Below are positions 7,989-15,242 of a DNA stretch of 25,029 nt, piece after piece (the stretch's first letter is position 1; each line of letters begins with the position of its first letter). Below the pieces are notes generated by a model. That model had not been told where the DNA came from and made no database searches. It worked only from the letters and a program-made list of their open reading frames with translations. Made by a program: the position numbers and the translations under genes. The DNA is from Clostridiaceae bacterium (lineage in GTDB: Bacteria > Bacillota > Clostridia > Oscillospirales > Acutalibacteraceae): positions 1 through 25,029 of the forward strand of contig JAEDGK010000017.1 of NCBI GenBank assembly GCA_016297555.1. Direction: 5' to 3'.

Positions 7989-8936
7989 TTAATCCGCAAA
8001 CAAAAATCCCCGTTCAAGGCGTTTGAAGAATTTTTGCTCGCTTTTATTGATTTTTTCAGCCTGCGCCTGAGATATTTTCTCAAAGCGAACCGTATCGCCT
8101 GCGCGAAGCTGAGCCAAATATTTTAAATCTGCGGTTATAACGGTTGCAATTTTTGCGTAACCGCCCGTTGTCTGTCTGTCCGTCATCATAACAATCGGTT
8201 TGCCCGACGGCGGTATCTGAACCGAGCCAGTAACAATGCCGTCGGAAATAATATCAACACCGTCAATGCTGCAAACAGATTCGCCGTCAAGCCGTATTCC
8301 CATTCTGTCGGATTCCGCCGAAGCTTTATACTCTGAAGAAAAGAACTTTTCAAGCTCCGAAACAGAAAAATAGTCATCCTGCGGACCGGGAACAGCTCTT
8401 ACCGTTACGGTATTTGAAAAAACATTCCGCGGTTTAAAATGCCGTTCACCTATGTATGAGATTTCGCAGCAGCGTCTCAGCGGAATCAAATCCCCTGCTT
8501 TCAGTTTTCTGCCTCGAAAGCCTCCGACGGCGCATTTTAGATTTGTTGATAAGCTGCCCATAACGGGTTCAATATCAAATCCGCAGGCAACGGCAAGATA
8601 GGCTCTCATTCCGTTGGATGCATTTTTCATTGAAATCACATCGCCTGCAGAAACAGGAACGCTCTTATACATTTCTATTTTTTTGCCGTTGATTTCAGGG
8701 CTCATATCAGCTCCCGTGACTGCAATTACCGAGCTGCAACAAAACCTTGCGGTTATGCCCACGGCGGTCATTTCAATCACGCCTTCTCCCTGAGAATTGC
8801 CGACAAGAATATTTGCAAGTCTTGCAGAAAAAGCGTCCATTGCTCCGCTCGGCGAAAATCCCGAATCCATATATCCGAATCTTCCCAAATCCTGTATTGT
8901 TGAGAGAAGCCCCGGTGAAATAATCTCAAGCTTCAT
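7989..8936 (-). CDS. pxpC: 5-oxoprolinase subunit C (KipA / carboxyltransferase-like)
   Basis: A 315-residue member of the biotin-dependent carboxyltransferase/allophanate hydrolase subunit 2 family. It starts with the diagnostic SPGLLSTIQDLGRFGYMDSG and GAMD segments, has AVTGADMSPEING, SDRMGIRLDG near the centre, and IVTGSVQIPPSGKPIVMM with DRQTTGGYAKIATV near 235-270. The ATG overlaps the pxpB stop by 4 nt (ATGA), the usual translational coupling of these partner subunits. It works with PxpB and PxpA in ATP-dependent 5-oxoproline hydrolysis. The same family was originally described in sporulation control as KipA, so a regulatory role cannot be excluded from sequence alone. Confidence 0.93.
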   Translation of the reverse strand: MKLEIISPGLLSTIQDLGRFGYMDSGFSPSGAMDAFSARLANILVGNSQGEGVIEMTAVGITARFCCSSVIAVTGADMSPEINGKKIEMYKSVPVSAGDVISMKNASNGMRAYLAVACGFDIEPVMGSLSTNLKCAVGGFRGRKLKAGDLIPLRRCCEISYIGERHFKPRNVFSNTVTVRAVPGPQDDYFSVSELEKFFSSEYKASAESDRMGIRLDGESVCSIDGVDIISDGIVTGSVQIPPSGKPIVMMTDRQTTGGYAKIATVITADLKYLAQLRAGDTVRFEKISQAQAEKINKSEQKFFKRLERGFLFAD

Positions 8937-9661
8937 TTTTTGCCCTCCGTTACGGTAATCTTATAATTACCGCACTCGGCAAGAGAAGAAATTTCATAAA
9001 ACTCTTTGCTGCCGATAGGCTCAAATTTTATGTAATCCCCTGCTCTGTAAAGAATTGCATCTTTTCTTTTGGGGTCATAAGGCTTAATCGGAGTTCTGCC
9101 TATTAAACGCCAGCCGCCCGGTGAAGCGAGCGGATAAATGCCCGTTTGCGCTCCGCCGATACCTACCGCTCCTGCGGGTATTACGGTTCTCGGTGTTTTG
9201 AGCCTCGGAGTTTCAAGGCGTTTATCCATACCGCCGAGATACGGAAAGCCCGGCAAAAAGCCAAGCATATATATAAGATATTCTGTGCCTGAATGGAGCG
9301 AAATTACCGCTTGTCTGTCAAGCCCCGTGTGGCTGCAAACATCCGACATATCGGGTGCAAACTCTTCGTCATAGCAAACGGGAATATGGAAAACGCGTTT
9401 TTCGCTGTCCTGCGACGGTGAATAGCCATCCATTATTTTGTTTATCTTTTTTATAAGCCTTTTGCCGCTTATCTGCATCGGGTCATAATAAACCGTAAGC
9501 GAGCGAAAAGTCGGCACACAGGTTATTATGCCTTTAAGACGGGTAAGCTCGGGTGCTGAACACAGAAATCTTATTTTTGAATTGGTTTCTTCGCTGATTT
9601 CCCGGGAAAACTCGACTGTCAGAGCCGCGTCACCCGCAGGCAGAAAAGAAATATTATTCAT
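8933..9661 (-). CDS. pxpB: 5-oxoprolinase subunit B (KipI / allophanate hydrolase subunit 1-like)
   Basis: I start at the ATG at 9661, which has GGTGA 6 nt upstream. A GTG at 9670 is in frame but overlaps that site. The 242-residue product has the family features GDAALTVEFS at the N-terminus, PVCYDEEFAPDM, MLGFLPGFPYLGGMD, and the long signature TPRTVIPAGAVGIGGAQTG followed by YPLASPGGWRLIGRTP. The gene begins directly after the DUF4392 stop (9665-9663) and overlaps pxpC by 4 nt. It forms the PxpB-PxpC core of 5-oxoprolinase. Confidence 0.93.
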   Translation of the reverse strand: MNNISFLPAGDAALTVEFSREISEETNSKIRFLCSAPELTRLKGIITCVPTFRSLTVYYDPMQISGKRLIKKINKIMDGYSPSQDSEKRVFHIPVCYDEEFAPDMSDVCSHTGLDRQAVISLHSGTEYLIYMLGFLPGFPYLGGMDKRLETPRLKTPRTVIPAGAVGIGGAQTGIYPLASPGGWRLIGRTPIKPYDPKRKDAILYRAGDYIKFEPIGSKEFYEISSLAECGNYKITVTEGKK

Positions 9662-9662
9662 A

Positions 9663-10730
9663 TTATTCACCGAATGATTTTATTTCAATCGTTTTATCAA
9701 ACCATGTTTTGCAGGTTTCTTTAAGACCGAGCGCGCTGTTTACCAGCTCTTTCATAAGAGTAACAATCGAGGTGGTTATCTCAACGCCGAAGCCGTCGAT
9801 TGCGGGTATCAGCCAGCCGTACATATCAATCATACCGCTTCTGCTTGCAGTTATCATTGCTTGTTCTTCAAGCTTTGCATCATGCATAACATCGGGCTTT
9901 TCAAGAATATAGGCAAGCATGGCTATCATTGCATAGCAGCCCCAATCGGAAACCGTGGCGGTTATGATGTTATCAGCCTTTGTGCGAACGGCTATTCCGC
10001 CCTCACAGCCGCAGCGGCAAGCTCCGGGAGCGGCATATGGAATATATTTTTTAAGATAATCGGAAATTGTTCCCATTCCGATTTCGTTTCCGAGATCGCC
10101 GATAGCTATGTTAAGAACGCCCATATCACGGAGTTTATCAAAAAGAATGTCCTGCTTTGCTTCAATTTCGGTAACATCAAGACCTGTTGCATTGTGATAA
10201 ACGCCTTTTTCGTTTTCGCCCGGGCATTCAATGCTTATAACCGCCTTTGGAACGCCCTGAGCGATTATGGCGTCCGCACATTCAGCGGCTTTTGATTTGT
10301 CTTTTGTAAAGGTGAGCACGCCCATTGAAACGGGATACTGCTTGAGTTCATCGATTGATTTATAGAGATGAAGACCTACACAGGCGGAAAGATTTTCAAC
10401 CGCCGTCAGATTATCCTCGGGGCAGATAATAACGGGCTTTGCGTTGAAAGCTTTAACAAGCGCTCTCGCAAGCAAAACTGAGCTGACTATGCCGTCCATT
10501 TCTGCTTTCTTGAAGGGCAGAAGAACAAACCCCGTCATTATAAAAACGAGATCTCCTTCTTTAATTGTTTCAGCGAGCTTCATTGCGCTGTTAACACAAA
10601 GCGGAGCGCCCGTATATTCGCGGGAGGCTTTATAAAGCAGCTTGCAAACGCCGTATCCCCTCGGATCAAGGTTGGCAAGGTCATCAAGACTGCTGCCGAG
10701 ATTTAAAAGAGTAATTTCCTGCTGAGTCAT
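9663..10730 (-). CDS. DUF4392 protein, C-terminal-half homologue of D-glutamate cyclase
   Basis: A 355-residue cytosolic protein of the DUF4392 family, the family that forms the C-terminal part of vertebrate DGLUCY. Recognisable segments are GDLVFIMTGF, DGIVSSVLLARAL, ISIECPGENEKGVYHNATG, and IAIGDLGNEIGMGTISDYLKKYIPYA, then a cysteine cluster in CRCGCEGG. Its start codon shares one base with the dat stop (TAATG), so translation is coupled. With the DUF1445 gene, 261 + 355 residues together approximate the length of the fused animal enzyme as I recall it. Family assignment is good; whether this half provides the active site, binds the other half or acts alone is unknown. Confidence 0.83.
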   Translation of the reverse strand: MTQQEITLLNLGSSLDDLANLDPRGYGVCKLLYKASREYTGAPLCVNSAMKLAETIKEGDLVFIMTGFVLLPFKKAEMDGIVSSVLLARALVKAFNAKPVIICPEDNLTAVENLSACVGLHLYKSIDELKQYPVSMGVLTFTKDKSKAAECADAIIAQGVPKAVISIECPGENEKGVYHNATGLDVTEIEAKQDILFDKLRDMGVLNIAIGDLGNEIGMGTISDYLKKYIPYAAPGACRCGCEGGIAVRTKADNIITATVSDWGCYAMIAMLAYILEKPDVMHDAKLEEQAMITASRSGMIDMYGWLIPAIDGFGVEITTSIVTLMKELVNSALGLKETCKTWFDKTIEIKSFGE

Positions 10731-11581
10731 TATTTTGCCTCCTCAACATCCGTTGCACTCATAAACTCATTATAAACATAGTCCTGAATGTTTTTGAGCA
10801 TTTCGCTTGCCTTTCCTCCGACGGGTTTTCCGTCTATTTCACTTGCGGCAAGGCAAAGCGAGCCTGAGGAAGAAACGATGACTTCATCTGCATTCATCAT
10901 CTCGTCAACAGTAAACGGATGCTCGTCAACCGCATAGCCGAGAGCCTTGCAGGCCTTAATGAGATGAGCCCTTGCGATGCCGGGAAGAATGAGATGATCG
11001 GTGGGAGCAGTTTGGAAAATACCGTCCTTAATTATATGGACATTGCTGTGCGCGCACTCTGTAACTCTGTCGCCTCTGTGAAGCACGGTTTCGTCACAAC
11101 CGAGCTGCTTTGCCCTTTCGGAAGCCATAACGCTGGGGATAAGGTTAAGTGTTTTGATATTGCAATGGAAAAATCTTGTGTCTTCCATTGTGGTGAGCTT
11201 GATTTTTGCATATGTATCAACAATATCTTTGGGCACAAGAGTTATCCACACATTTGCTTTGCACTCGGGGAAAACATGGTTTCTGACGCCTGTGCCGCGA
11301 GTAAGCTGCCAATAAACGAAATTTTCGCCCGTATCCATTTTTGAAACCATTTCCTGAAGAATGTCGCCAAGTTCCTTTTTAGTGTGAGGAACCTCCATTT
11401 TGAGAAGCGCCGCGCTGTTAAAAAATCTGTCAAGATGCTCATCCAAAGCAAAGATTTTATAGTTTCTGCTGTACGTTGCGTCATAGACGCCGTCACCGAA
11501 GAAGCATACGCGATCATTCATAGGAACGGTCATTTCTTCAAGCTCTCCGTATTTGCCGTTGTAATATCCGAGTTTCTGCAT
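10730..11581 (-). CDS. dat: D-amino-acid (D-alanine) transaminase
   Basis: Fold-IV PLP aminotransferase, predicted to catalyse D-Ala + 2-oxoglutarate to pyruvate + D-Glu. I choose the ATG at 11581 because GGAGG lies 8 nt upstream and the protein then starts MQKLGYYNGKYG, like Bacillus D-amino-acid transaminase. The frame stays open upstream to 11656 without a site. The 283 residues include DRVCFFGDGVYD, the RGTGVRNHVFPE loop (Arg100 and His102 correspond to the carboxylate-trapping RxH pair that separates D-amino-acid from branched-chain enzymes), Lys143 as PLP lysine in IKTLNLIP, and TVLHRGDRVTECAHSNV. It heads the operon under a strong promoter. A branched-chain transaminase is less likely because of the RxH motif. 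Confidence 0.9.
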   Translation of the reverse strand: MQKLGYYNGKYGELEEMTVPMNDRVCFFGDGVYDATYSRNYKIFALDEHLDRFFNSAALLKMEVPHTKKELGDILQEMVSKMDTGENFVYWQLTRGTGVRNHVFPECKANVWITLVPKDIVDTYAKIKLTTMEDTRFFHCNIKTLNLIPSVMASERAKQLGCDETVLHRGDRVTECAHSNVHIIKDGIFQTAPTDHLILPGIARAHLIKACKALGYAVDEHPFTVDEMMNADEVIVSSSGSLCLAASEIDGKPVGGKASEMLKNIQDYVYNEFMSATDVEEAK

Positions 11582-11606
11582 AATAAATTCCTCCAAAAAC
11601 ATGATA

Positions 11607-11677
11607 TGAAACAAATTTGTTATTGTTTCAGCCGCATTATAAAAACAAGACGCCAAAACTCATTGTTTCAGCGCCTT
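11607..11677 (-). promoter_or_regulatory. Structured leader of the dat operon: duplicated 11-bp element, possible attenuator or operator
   Basis: Two exact copies of GCTGAAACAAT (minus strand, 11672-11662 and 11632-11622) lie 40 bp apart. The first copy is in the left arm of a 13-bp RNA stem (11677-11665 with 11659-11647, three G-U pairs, 5-nt loop) followed by a U-rich run (UUGUUUUU, 11648-11641), which resembles a terminator. The second copy can instead pair 8 bp with the right arm of that stem, or form TGAAACAA/TTGTTTCA (11630-11607) with an 8-nt loop. An 8-codon reading frame (ATG 11663, stop 11637-11639) overlaps the first hairpin. The same inverted repeat could also be a protein-binding site. 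I recognise no known riboswitch. Confidence 0.45.
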
Positions 11678-11688
11678 TGCCTTTTAAA

Positions 11689-11717
11689 AGTATAAAACAA
11701 GAGAATAATTTTGTCAA
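11689..11717 (-). promoter_or_regulatory. Sigma-A promoter of the dat operon
   Basis: TTGACA (11717-11712) and TATACT (11694-11689) are separated by exactly 17 bp on the minus strand, a near-consensus housekeeping promoter. Transcription would begin near 11682, giving a leader of about 100 nt before the dat ATG. Confidence 0.85.
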
Positions 11718-11809
11718 TAATCTTAGAAAATCAGATAAACTTTTTTGAAATTGTAAAATATACAGAAAATTTTTTTGAATTTAACTAAGTACAAACCTAT
11801 TAACAGAAA

Positions 11810-11835
11810 ATTTTAGCGCGTTGAAGCGATAAAAT
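11810..11835 (-). terminator. Possible weak terminator overlapping the TSUP gene stop
   Basis: ATTTTATCGC (11835-11826) and GCGCTAAAAT (11819-11810) pair with one mismatch around a 6-nt loop on the minus strand. The hairpin contains the stop codon of the TSUP gene and is followed only by TTTC. It is the only hairpin I see between this operon and the dat promoter. The rest of 11718-11809 is AT-rich, with a repeated ACAGAAAATTTT (11762-11773 and 11803-11814). Confidence 0.35.
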
Positions 11836-12607
11836 AATTTACACCGTTATAAATATTTAGTGCTACAAGAATAACCATTGATACGGCAAATACCTTTCTG
11901 ATAATCTTGTCGTCAAATTTCCTGTTAAGCTTTGTGCCTAAAAAGCCGCCTATAACCGCAGCAGGGAGAATAAAAAGCAGGGTTTTCCACTGATAAGCAT
12001 AGGATTCCCATCCCGTTGTCGCAAAAATCGTAATGAGCTTAGAAAGCTGCGAAAAGAAAATTATTGCAACTGAATATACGGCTGAATCCTTGACGCTCAT
12101 TGAAAAAAATAAAGTTAAAGCGGCAACATTTATAGGTCCGCCTCCAATTCCGAGAAAAGAGGCAATAAAACCGAGAGCAAGACCGACCGCACATACAGCA
12201 AAGCTGTTTTTAACTTTAAATGAAAAATTGCATTTGCTGACATAGATGCAAACAGCGGTTAACAGAACGGCAAGTGCAAATGCCTGAATACATCTGATGT
12301 TATCTTGTTTGGCAACTGTTCCGAGCAAATTCATGCACGCGCTGCCGAGATATCCGCCGGCTATTGAGCCTATTGCTACAAAAGCAACGATATCCTTTTT
12401 GAAGCTGACTTTGTTTTTTATGGATTTTCCCGTTGAAACAACTGACATTGTGAAAACAGCGGCAGCTGAAAGAAAGTCAACCTGCATTCGCGGCTCCGCG
12501 CCTATAAAATCAAGCACCGGCTTTATTATAACGCCGCCGCCGAGACCGACAAAAGCACCTAAAGTTGTTGCAACGAGGATTACAACGGCATAAATCAGGC
12601 TAAGCAT
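11813..12607 (-). CDS. TSUP-family permease (TauE/SafE type)
   Basis: Membrane protein of 264 residues with about eight hydrophobic segments in two repeats. Each repeat carries the TauE/SafE glycine motif: GAFVGLGGGVIIKP at ~18-31 and ASFLGIGGGPINVAAL in the second half. The family exports or imports sulfur-containing anions such as sulfite and sulfonates, and in some members other organic anions; the substrate here is unknown. The ATG lies 1 nt after the stop of the ceramidase-like gene, so the two are translationally coupled. It is the last gene of the operon that starts at 15078. Confidence 0.88.
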   Translation of the reverse strand: MLSLIYAVVILVATTLGAFVGLGGGVIIKPVLDFIGAEPRMQVDFLSAAAVFTMSVVSTGKSIKNKVSFKKDIVAFVAIGSIAGGYLGSACMNLLGTVAKQDNIRCIQAFALAVLLTAVCIYVSKCNFSFKVKNSFAVCAVGLALGFIASFLGIGGGPINVAALTLFFSMSVKDSAVYSVAIIFFSQLSKLITIFATTGWESYAYQWKTLLFILPAAVIGGFLGTKLNRKFDDKIIRKVFAVSMVILVALNIYNGVNYFIASTR

Positions 12608-12608
12608 A

Positions 12609-14036
12609 TCATTTCAGCCTTTCAACCATATCTTTGAGAACATCAGCCACAACAAACGGAGTCAGATATCCGAGAGAATTGGTTTCGTGATAATGTCTTC
12701 TGTCAAAACGGTCTTTTGCCGTGCTGAGATAGGGCTGTGTCTCGTGGAGGATAAAGTCATTGGGCGGAACCATATAGCCTGTCATATCGTTTGAAACGCC
12801 CATAACAAGCAAATCCTTGTCGCCGACAATATCAACCAGGCAGGGCGGATTGATTTCAGGTCCTTTGCCGGTTGCAGATGTTTCGGCAGAAGAATATCCG
12901 CCGTAAACAAATTCTGAAGCGGCTTCGCCGGGCAGGGTCAGAATATTCAGCTTGCCGAGCTTAAAAAAGTCCATTTCGGTTTTAAGAGCCATACCGAGAT
13001 CGCCCTTATCACAGGCGTATTTTTTGGAATTGCAAACATGAATAATTGCCATCAGAGCCAAAACTCCGTTGTCAATCGGTGCATAATATGGCTGATTGAG
13101 AACTGTGATTTCAGGCGCAAGCTGCTCGTCATTATCTATTGACATAGCGGCTTCGGCAAGCTTTTCTCCGCCGAGCTTTGTGCGTTCATATCTGTCTTCG
13201 CACAGCGGCGCAATGTCAACACCGAGTATGGCGTTAACGGAGAAAAGCACATTTGTCTTTTTTTCTTTATTTATTCTTTCACGCAGGAAATACGGGTAAT
13301 CTGCGCTGACCTTTGAATTGGCACCTCCGAGGCAGTTGGGATGTGCCCCGTAGTTGAGAAACCATGTTTCTTCGCTGCCGTCATTGGGAACAAATCTGAG
13401 CCTTGTCAGGCGGTCGTTGCATACGATAGGCTCTCTCCTGTCCTCAATACATTCAGGAACATGCTTTGAACCGATATACAGCCTGCCTTCTTTCTTATTT
13501 TCATAAGCTTCCATGCAGACCTGCTTAATGGCATCAAGAAATTTCTCCATATATTTTTGACTCTTGCCTGTTTTGGGAAGCTTGCCCCAATAACCGACCG
13601 TATCAATGCTCGCATGAGTGTGAGTGCAGCTTATGCTGATATTTACGCAGCCTGTTTTCTTTGAAAAATCGGCAAGAGAAGCTCTTACAAGGTCAACCTC
13701 AAAGCCTGTAAGACCTACGCAGTCTGCGCTGACAAAGATTATACCGCCGTTATCCTTGCAGTCAAGCCAAATTGCGCTGACGGTAAGAGGATCCAAAACG
13801 CCGACAACCTTATTGCCCGTGCGGTAGCCTGCAAGCCAATATGTACCCGTTTCTATATCATCTGGCATTACTTCTCTTTTTGCAAAGCCTAAATTATAGA
13901 ATTCATCGGTTGGATTCTTCATCCTGATAGGCTCGGATTTCGGAATTTCGGGCGCACCGACGCTTTTGGCAAGCTTTTTGCCTGTGTGTTTACCTATTTT
14001 TCTGACGGCGGATGCCGCAAAATCAGCAATATTCAT
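12609..14036 (-). CDS. Neutral/alkaline ceramidase-like hydrolase
   Basis: The 475-residue product resembles the catalytic N-terminal domain of neutral/alkaline non-lysosomal ceramidases. It has YNLGFAKREVMPDD followed by YWLAGYRTG, FVSADCVGLTG, the metal-binding CTHTHASID (HxH near residue 137), NYGAHPNCLGG with another candidate zinc His, VSADYPYFLRE, and LNILTLPGEAASEF. Authentic ceramidases cleave ceramide into sphingosine and fatty acid. This protein has no signal peptide and lacks the long C-terminal part, so it probably acts in the cytosol, perhaps on another amide or ester. AAAGGAG precedes the ATG at 14036, 15 nt downstream of the SecB-like gene. The family call is good; the substrate is open. 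Confidence 0.72.
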   Translation of the reverse strand: MNIADFAASAVRKIGKHTGKKLAKSVGAPEIPKSEPIRMKNPTDEFYNLGFAKREVMPDDIETGTYWLAGYRTGNKVVGVLDPLTVSAIWLDCKDNGGIIFVSADCVGLTGFEVDLVRASLADFSKKTGCVNISISCTHTHASIDTVGYWGKLPKTGKSQKYMEKFLDAIKQVCMEAYENKKEGRLYIGSKHVPECIEDRREPIVCNDRLTRLRFVPNDGSEETWFLNYGAHPNCLGGANSKVSADYPYFLRERINKEKKTNVLFSVNAILGVDIAPLCEDRYERTKLGGEKLAEAAMSIDNDEQLAPEITVLNQPYYAPIDNGVLALMAIIHVCNSKKYACDKGDLGMALKTEMDFFKLGKLNILTLPGEAASEFVYGGYSSAETSATGKGPEINPPCLVDIVGDKDLLVMGVSNDMTGYMVPPNDFILHETQPYLSTAKDRFDRRHYHETNSLGYLTPFVVADVLKDMVERLK

Positions 14037-14051
14037 ATTTTATATTCTCCT

Positions 14052-14444
14052 TTAACAGTTTTTTCCGAATTTATATATGCACTGTGACTCAATGTCAAAG
14101 TTGGGAATAATGACAGGCGGTATGCCTGCATTCACGGTTAACGACGATATCATAGCTCTTGCATAAGGAAAAAGTTCCTTATAGGTTTCAACATGAATCA
14201 ATTCTTTTTTTACTTCGGGGTTATATGTGAAAACTCCGAGAATAACTGCCTTGATATGGAATTTATCACGATTTGCCTTATCGTTAACTTCAACGGTAAA
14301 TTCACCGACGCAAGTGTTGCCGGGCGAGTATTTGACGTTATAAGAATACTTGTTTTCAAATTCAATGCATACTCCGCTGTCATATTTATTGACAAATTCA
14401 ATTTCACTCGCTTTAAAGGCTTTAAACGCAACCTTATTGCTCAT
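14052..14444 (-). CDS. SecB-like export chaperone
   Basis: A 130-residue acidic/beta-rich protein whose C-terminal third reads ELFPYARAMISSLTVNAG, then IPPVIIPNFDIE (90-119). That is the arrangement of SecB chaperones: a LFPYAR helix followed by a loop and the P-x-N-F-D strand. The N-terminal half would form the SecB beta sheet. Family members hold unfolded preproteins or, in some bacteria, serve toxin-antitoxin systems; no toxin pair is visible here. The ATG overlaps the stop of the PPIase lipoprotein gene by 11 nt. A SecB-type protein next to an extracytoplasmic folding factor is consistent with a secretion role. The similarity is recognised by eye and is moderate. Confidence 0.65.
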   Translation of the reverse strand: MSNKVAFKAFKASEIEFVNKYDSGVCIEFENKYSYNVKYSPGNTCVGEFTVEVNDKANRDKFHIKAVILGVFTYNPEVKKELIHVETYKELFPYARAMISSLTVNAGIPPVIIPNFDIESQCIYKFGKNC

Positions 14445-15078
14445 TTTCGATTACCTCTGCTTTTTCGATAACGATAGGTGTTACAGGCTTTGATTTTTGA
14501 CCGTCGCTTCCGAGTGTTCTCTCAACATCAAGGAAGGAATCAACAACCTCCATACCTTCAATAACCTTTCCGAAAGCAGCGTACTGACCGTCAAGGAAGG
14601 TTTCATCTCCGTAACAAATAAAGAACTGAGAAGAAGCTGAATTGAAGTCATTACTTTGACGAGCCATGGAAATAACACCGCGGGTATGAGAAAGCGTGTT
14701 TTGCGTAAATCCGTTTTGGACAAATTCGCCGTGAATTTTCTTTTCGCTGCCGCCCGTTCCCGTTCCGTCGGGATCTCCGCCCTGAGCCATAAAGTCATCA
14801 ATAACCCTGTGAAAAGTAAGTCCGTCATAGAAACCTGAGGAAACAAGATTTACAAAGTTTTCAACAGTTTCCGGGGCATACTGCGGATAAAGCTCAACCG
14901 TGAAGCTGCTTCCGTTTTCCATTGTGAATTTGACTTTAGGATTTTCGCCGTCTGAAACAGAAGCATTTGAACCTGAAGCTTCGCTTCCTGCCGAAGAATC
15001 TGCATCTTTTTTTGCACAGGCGGCAAAAACAAGAAGAATTGCAAGCAAAAGCGCTGAAAGTTTTATAATTTTTTTCAT
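14434..15078 (-). CDS. Cyclophilin-type peptidyl-prolyl isomerase lipoprotein
   Basis: Start at the ATG at 15078, with GAGGTG about 8 nt upstream. The frame is open to 15180 but without support. The 214-residue product begins MKKIIKLSALLLAILLVF and a lipobox FAAC (Cys21), then a Ser/Ala/Asp-rich linker (25-50) and a cyclophilin domain. Cyclophilin signatures are FHRVIDDFMAQGGDP with the catalytic Arg, GTGTGG, GVISMARQ, and SASSQFFICYGD. It should be anchored outside the membrane and assist folding of exported proteins by cis-trans proline isomerisation. It is the first gene of the operon with secB-like, ceramidase-like and TSUP genes. Confidence 0.93.
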   Translation of the reverse strand: MKKIIKLSALLLAILLVFAACAKKDADSSAGSEASGSNASVSDGENPKVKFTMENGSSFTVELYPQYAPETVENFVNLVSSGFYDGLTFHRVIDDFMAQGGDPDGTGTGGSEKKIHGEFVQNGFTQNTLSHTRGVISMARQSNDFNSASSQFFICYGDETFLDGQYAAFGKVIEGMEVVDSFLDVERTLGSDGQKSKPVTPIVIEKAEVIENEQ

Positions 15079-15111
15079 TTGGATACACCTCAAAAATACT
15101 TTATAGATTTT

Positions 15112-15140
15112 ATTATATCGTCTGAGACAAAAAATAGCAA
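15112..15140 (-). promoter_or_regulatory. Predicted promoter of the PPIase operon
   Basis: TTGCTA (15140-15135) is 17 bp from a perfect TATAAT (15117-15112) on the minus strand, about 30 nt upstream of the start codon. It lies just downstream of the terminator that closes the preceding gene. Confidence 0.7.
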
Positions 15141-15186
15141 TATAAAAAGAAAAAAGTTCATCATTTTTTTGCGTAATCAAGCAAAA

Positions 15187-15224
15187 AAACAGAGAAAAAA
15201 CCGGGAGTGCACAGACACTCCCGG
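15187..15224 (-). terminator. Rho-independent terminator of the rubrerythrin fusion gene
   Basis: On the minus strand CCGGGAGTG (15224-15216) and CACTCCCGG (15209-15201) form a perfect 9-bp GC-rich stem with a 6-nt loop, followed by TTTTTTCTCTGTTTTTTT. It begins 18 nt after the stop codon of the fusion gene. Confidence 0.93.
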
Positions 15225-15242
15225 AGAAAGGTTAAAACAGGA

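Noticed and set aside
11637..11663. An 8-codon leader peptide MSFGVLFL in the dat leader as a real gene
   Set aside because: Too short to judge; the ribosome site (AAAGG, 10 nt away) is weak, and it would start only about 19 nt into the transcript. It is mentioned only as part of the leader.
11582..11812. T-box, glycine, lysine or other known riboswitch in the dat leader
   Set aside because: The leader is only about 100 nt and has none of the conserved cores I could recognise.
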